Assembly: GCF_900091315.1 (NCBI RefSeq)
Contig: NZ_FLSP01000056.1
Span: 1-55,436 of the forward strand
DNA from: Streptomyces sp. DI166
GTDB lineage: Bacteria > Actinomycetota > Actinomycetes > Streptomycetales > Streptomycetaceae
DNA: 55,436 nt
Direction: 5' to 3'
The first letter of the stretch is position 1, and every line of letters begins with the position of its first letter. The notes under the pieces are model-generated. The model searched no databases, was not told the origin of the DNA, and saw nothing but the letters and a program-made list of their open reading frames with translations. Below are positions 53,171 through 55,436 of this stretch, piece by piece. Position numbers and translations under genes: made by a program.

Positions 53171-53902
53171 CTATCCTACGGCCGTTCCGAAGAAGCTTCC
53201 CAGGGCGTACGTCACACCGGCCGCCGCACCACCCAGGGCAAGCTGCCGCAAACCGCTGTACCACCAGCTGCGCGCGGTCACCTTGGCCACGACGGCACCG
53301 CAGGCGAAGAGCCCGATCAGGGCGAGCAGTACGGCGGGCCAGAGCGCGGTGGCACCGAACAGATAGGGCAGTACGGGCAGCAGGGCGCCCAGCGCGAAGG
53401 ACCCGAAGGACGACACGGCGGCGACGGCGGGCGAGGGCAGGTCGCCCGGGTCGATCCCGAGTTCCTCACGGGCGTGTATCTCCAGCGCCTGCTCGGGATC
53501 CCGCGACAACTGCCGCGCGACCTCGTCGGCCAGTTCCGCGTCCACCCCCCGGGACCGGTACAGGGCCGCCAACTCGGCCTGCTCGTCCTGCGGGTGCTTG
53601 CGCAGCTCGCGCCGCTCGACGTCCAGCTCGGCCTCGACCAGCTCGCACTGGGAGGCGACGGAGGTGTACTCCCCCGCGGCCATCGAGAAGGCACCGGCGG
53701 CCAGACCGGCGAGCCCGGTCAGTACGACGGTCTGGTGGCTGACCTGCCCGCCGGCGACGCCGGTCATCAGGGCGAGGTTGGAGACGAGACCGTCCATGGC
53801 GCCGAAGACGGCGGGCCGCAGCCAGCCGCCGTTGACGTCGCGGTGGGTGTGGTTGTCCCGGTGGGCCACGTGGAGCGCGGCCTCGGTCTCGATGATCGCC
53901 AT
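53171..53902 (-). CDS. VIT1/CCC1-family iron or manganese transporter
   Basis: A 243-aa membrane protein of the VIT1/CCC1/DUF125 family, moving Fe2+ or Mn2+ across the membrane. Helices near the start carry VFGAMDGLVSNLALMTGV and AAGAFSMAAGEYTSVASQ. A long soluble loop rich in Glu/Arg (residues 85-155: EAELDVERRELRKHP, ELAALYRSRGVD, LGIDPGDLPSP) is typical, and two or three helices end the chain. The ATG is at 53902. An iron-box-like sequence lies 30 bp upstream, so iron control by a DmdR/IdeR regulator is likely. Confidence 0.92.
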   Translation of the reverse strand: MAIIETEAALHVAHRDNHTHRDVNGGWLRPAVFGAMDGLVSNLALMTGVAGGQVSHQTVVLTGLAGLAAGAFSMAAGEYTSVASQCELVEAELDVERRELRKHPQDEQAELAALYRSRGVDAELADEVARQLSRDPEQALEIHAREELGIDPGDLPSPAVAAVSSFGSFALGALLPVLPYLFGATALWPAVLLALIGLFACGAVVAKVTARSWWYSGLRQLALGGAAAGVTYALGSFFGTAVG

Positions 53903-53931
53903 TGGGTGTGCGTCCCCCTGCTGATAGATGC

Positions 53932-53950
53932 TTAGGAAAGGCTAACTTTG
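53932..53950. promoter_or_regulatory. Iron-box-like site upstream of the VIT1/CCC1 gene
   Basis: TTAGGAAAGGCTAACTTTG matches the DmdR/DtxR box TTAGGTTAGGCTAACCTAA at 14 of 19 positions (consensus from memory). It lies 30 bp upstream of the VIT1/CCC1 start, where a regulator could cover the promoter. Confidence 0.6.
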
Positions 53951-54012
53951 GACGGAGTCCAACCTTTTACAACCCCAAAGCTACTCCCCCGATTCCCCCT
54001 CCGCCAGCAAGG

Positions 54013-54031
54013 AAAGGCTCGGCTAACCTGC
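54013..54031. promoter_or_regulatory. Second iron-box-like site
   Basis: AAAGGCTCGGCTAACCTGC matches the box at 13 of 19, with GGCTAACCT perfect. It lies 63 bp beyond the first, towards the ADP-ribosylglycohydrolase gene. It could be a weaker site for either divergent gene. Confidence 0.45.
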
Positions 54032-54181
54032 GGTTTTGCAGGCTTCCGCTCATCCGATAGATAAGCCGCACAGATGTCGACCGGGTGACGCTGACCCCGC
54101 CGAGGCCATCCCTCCCCCGTCCCGTGGCACAGATCCGCAAAGGGCTCCGCCGCCCCGGGAGCCCCGGAGGAGAGGCCGCGT

Positions 54182-55436
54182 ATGGCATCGATCGCCTGCA
54201 TCCCCTCGGTCCCGGCGCCGGGGGACGCCGCCGGACTCCGCGACCGGGGGCGCGGCGCGCTCCTGGGACTGGCGGTGGGCGACGCGCTGGGCGCCCCCGC
54301 GGAGAACATGAAGCCCTCGGAGATCCGGGCCCGTTGGGGCCGTATCACCGGCTACGTCTCCGACCACCCGTCCGGTACGGACGACACGGAGTACGCGATC
54401 TTCTCCGGCCTGCTGCTGGCCCGGCACGGTTCCGCGCTCACACCGGCGCACGTGGAGGCGGCGTGGCACGAGTGGATCGCGGACCGGGAGGAGGGCCCGT
54501 TCCGCGGCGCGGGCTTCAGCGAACGCGGCACCCTCGAAAACCTCCGCAGGGGCCTGGCGGCGCCCATCTCCGCCCAGCACCGGCACGCCTGGAGCGACGG
54601 CCTGGCGATGCGCGCGGCCCCCTTCGGCGTCTACGCCGCGGGCCGCCCCGCCGAGGCGGCCCGCCTGGTCGCCATCGACGGCTCGGTCAGCCATGAGGGC
54701 GAGGGCATCTACGGCGGCCAGGCGGTGGCGGCGGGCGTCGCGGCGGCGATGGCGGGAGCTCCGACACCGGCCGTCGTGGCCGCGGCCCTGGCCGTGATCC
54801 CCGAGGACTCCTGGACGGCACGCTCCCTGCGCCGGGCGGCGGCGGTCGCCCACCGGGGCGAACGGGCCGTGCGCTCCGCGGTGGTGATCGGCGGCTACCC
54901 CTGGACCGACCTGGCCCCCGAGGCGGTGGCCCTGGCCTTCGGCGCGTACGCGGCGGCCGACGGCGACTTCGCCCAGTCGGTCCTGACCGCCGTGAACATG
55001 GGCAGGGACGCCGACACCACGGCGGCGGTGGCGGGCGCGCTGGCCGGAGCGACCCAGGGCGAGTCGGGAATCCCCCCGGCCTGGTCGGCCCCCATCGGCC
55101 CGGCGAGGGGCACCTGCCTCCCCGCGATGCGCGGCCACCACATCCTCTCGGTAGCAGACCTCCTGACCCCACCCCCCACCCCGAGGGAGACCCCCGGAAT
55201 GCCCCCCGAGCCCCTAGCAACGGCCCCGGACGACCCGCCGTTCGAAGACCTCACAGCGCTGGACATCACCCCCCAGCCCGATCCAGCCCGTCCGGCGCCT
55301 GAGGACGAGGCCGAGGACCCTGCCCACCCACCCCAGCCACCCCCAGCCCGTCCGGCGCTTGAGGACGAGGCCGTCCAGACCGATCCCCCACCCACCCACA
55401 GAAACACCACCCACCCACCCCAGCCACCCCCAGCCC
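54182..55436 (+). CDS. ADP-ribosylglycohydrolase family protein (cut by window end)
   Basis: The N-terminal 300 residues are a DraG-like all-helical hydrolase that would remove ADP-ribose from proteins or small molecules. Metal-binding motifs are GTDDTEYAIFSG near residue 62 and MGRDADTTAAVAGALAG near 280, with GLAVGDALGAP near 29. The ATG has GAGAGG 6 nt upstream. From about residue 325 the open frame becomes a Pro/Asp/Glu-rich tail that contains two copies of a dispersed intergenic repeat, so the true end may be there or just past the window. It is divergent from VIT1/CCC1 across iron-box-like sites. Confidence 0.85.
   Translation, partial: MASIACIPSVPAPGDAAGLRDRGRGALLGLAVGDALGAPAENMKPSEIRARWGRITGYVSDHPSGTDDTEYAIFSGLLLARHGSALTPAHVEAAWHEWIADREEGPFRGAGFSERGTLENLRRGLAAPISAQHRHAWSDGLAMRAAPFGVYAAGRPAEAARLVAIDGSVSHEGEGIYGGQAVAAGVAAAMAGAPTPAVVAAALAVIPEDSWTARSLRRAAAVAHRGERAVRSAVVIGGYPWTDLAPEAVALAFGAYAAADGDFAQSVLTAVNMGRDADTTAAVAGALAGATQGESGIPPAWSAPIGPARGTCLPAMRGHHILSVADLLTPPPTPRETPGMPPEPLATAPDDPPFEDLTALDITPQPDPARPAPEDEAEDPAHPPQPPPARPALEDEAVQTDPPPTHRNTTHPPQPPPA
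55283..55372 (+). repeat. Dispersed repeat, copies B and C, at the right edge
   Basis: CCAGCCCGTCCGGCG then CYTGAGGACGAGGCC occurs at 55283-55312 and 55343-55372, matching 26856-26883 in reverse orientation. Both copies lie inside the open frame of the ADP-ribosylglycohydrolase tail. Confidence 0.8.

Overview
The window is chromosomal DNA from a high-GC actinomycete, almost certainly a Streptomyces. GC-rich third codon positions dominate, GTG starts are common, operon genes overlap as GTGA or ATGA, and long antisense shadow frames occur. Gene content also fits: an ANTAR regulator beside a liv transporter, pyk, gltBD, iron boxes and a trypsin like S. griseus trypsin. I count 43 protein genes, one of them cut by the right edge, and one tRNA. 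All names come from reading sequence and gene order; no database search was run.

Layout. 338-3929: FdhF/YdeP-type molybdopterin oxidoreductase, PaaI-type thioesterase and a membrane-anchored unknown. 4144-9932: complete branched-chain amino acid ABC importer (livK, H, M, G, F), then a strong two-way terminator and a convergent ANTAR response regulator. 10767-11724: a tRNA with a CAA anticodon but a short variable loop, a strong terminator, and a HTH-LAGLIDADG homing-endonuclease-like gene. 11728-21596: pyruvate kinase, Tat-exported 5'-nucleotidase, a two-gene amine N-hydroxylase/PLP decarboxylase unit of siderophore type, aminopeptidase N and a stand-alone receiver protein. 21738-27569: chorismate mutase, AraC regulator divergent from a GH35 beta-galactosidase, secreted trypsin, an unrecognised zincin with a zinc ribbon, and a SIMPL protein.

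27566-37492 is a compact steroid ring C/D (HIP) catabolic locus like the mycobacterial KstR2 regulon. It carries echA20-ipdA-ipdB-ipdC, two SDR genes, ipdF-kstR2-fadA6 and fadE30 plus a fadE33-like partner, arranged around two divergent promoters. One promoter has a perfect 17-4-17 inverted repeat. The other has a sequence close to the mycobacterial KstR2 operator. No fadD3-like CoA ligase or upstream steroid ring genes lie in the window.

37473-46618 begins with a TerF-like VWA protein. It continues with a rhomboid protease translationally coupled to a GH46 chitosanase, a GH113-like lipoprotein, a DUF2334 deacetylase, and a divergent operon of a 74-aa membrane protein, a processive GT2 synthase, a UDP-GlcNAc 2-epimerase and a LamG-like secreted protein. 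This looks like an uncharacterised amino-sugar exopolysaccharide locus with its own deacetylase and hydrolases, and it is the best candidate for a new system here. 46727-55436: gltD-gltB with a GlnR-like box, a VIT1/CCC1 transporter with iron-box-like sites, and the start of an ADP-ribosylglycohydrolase whose C-terminal frame runs into a dispersed Streptomyces repeat.
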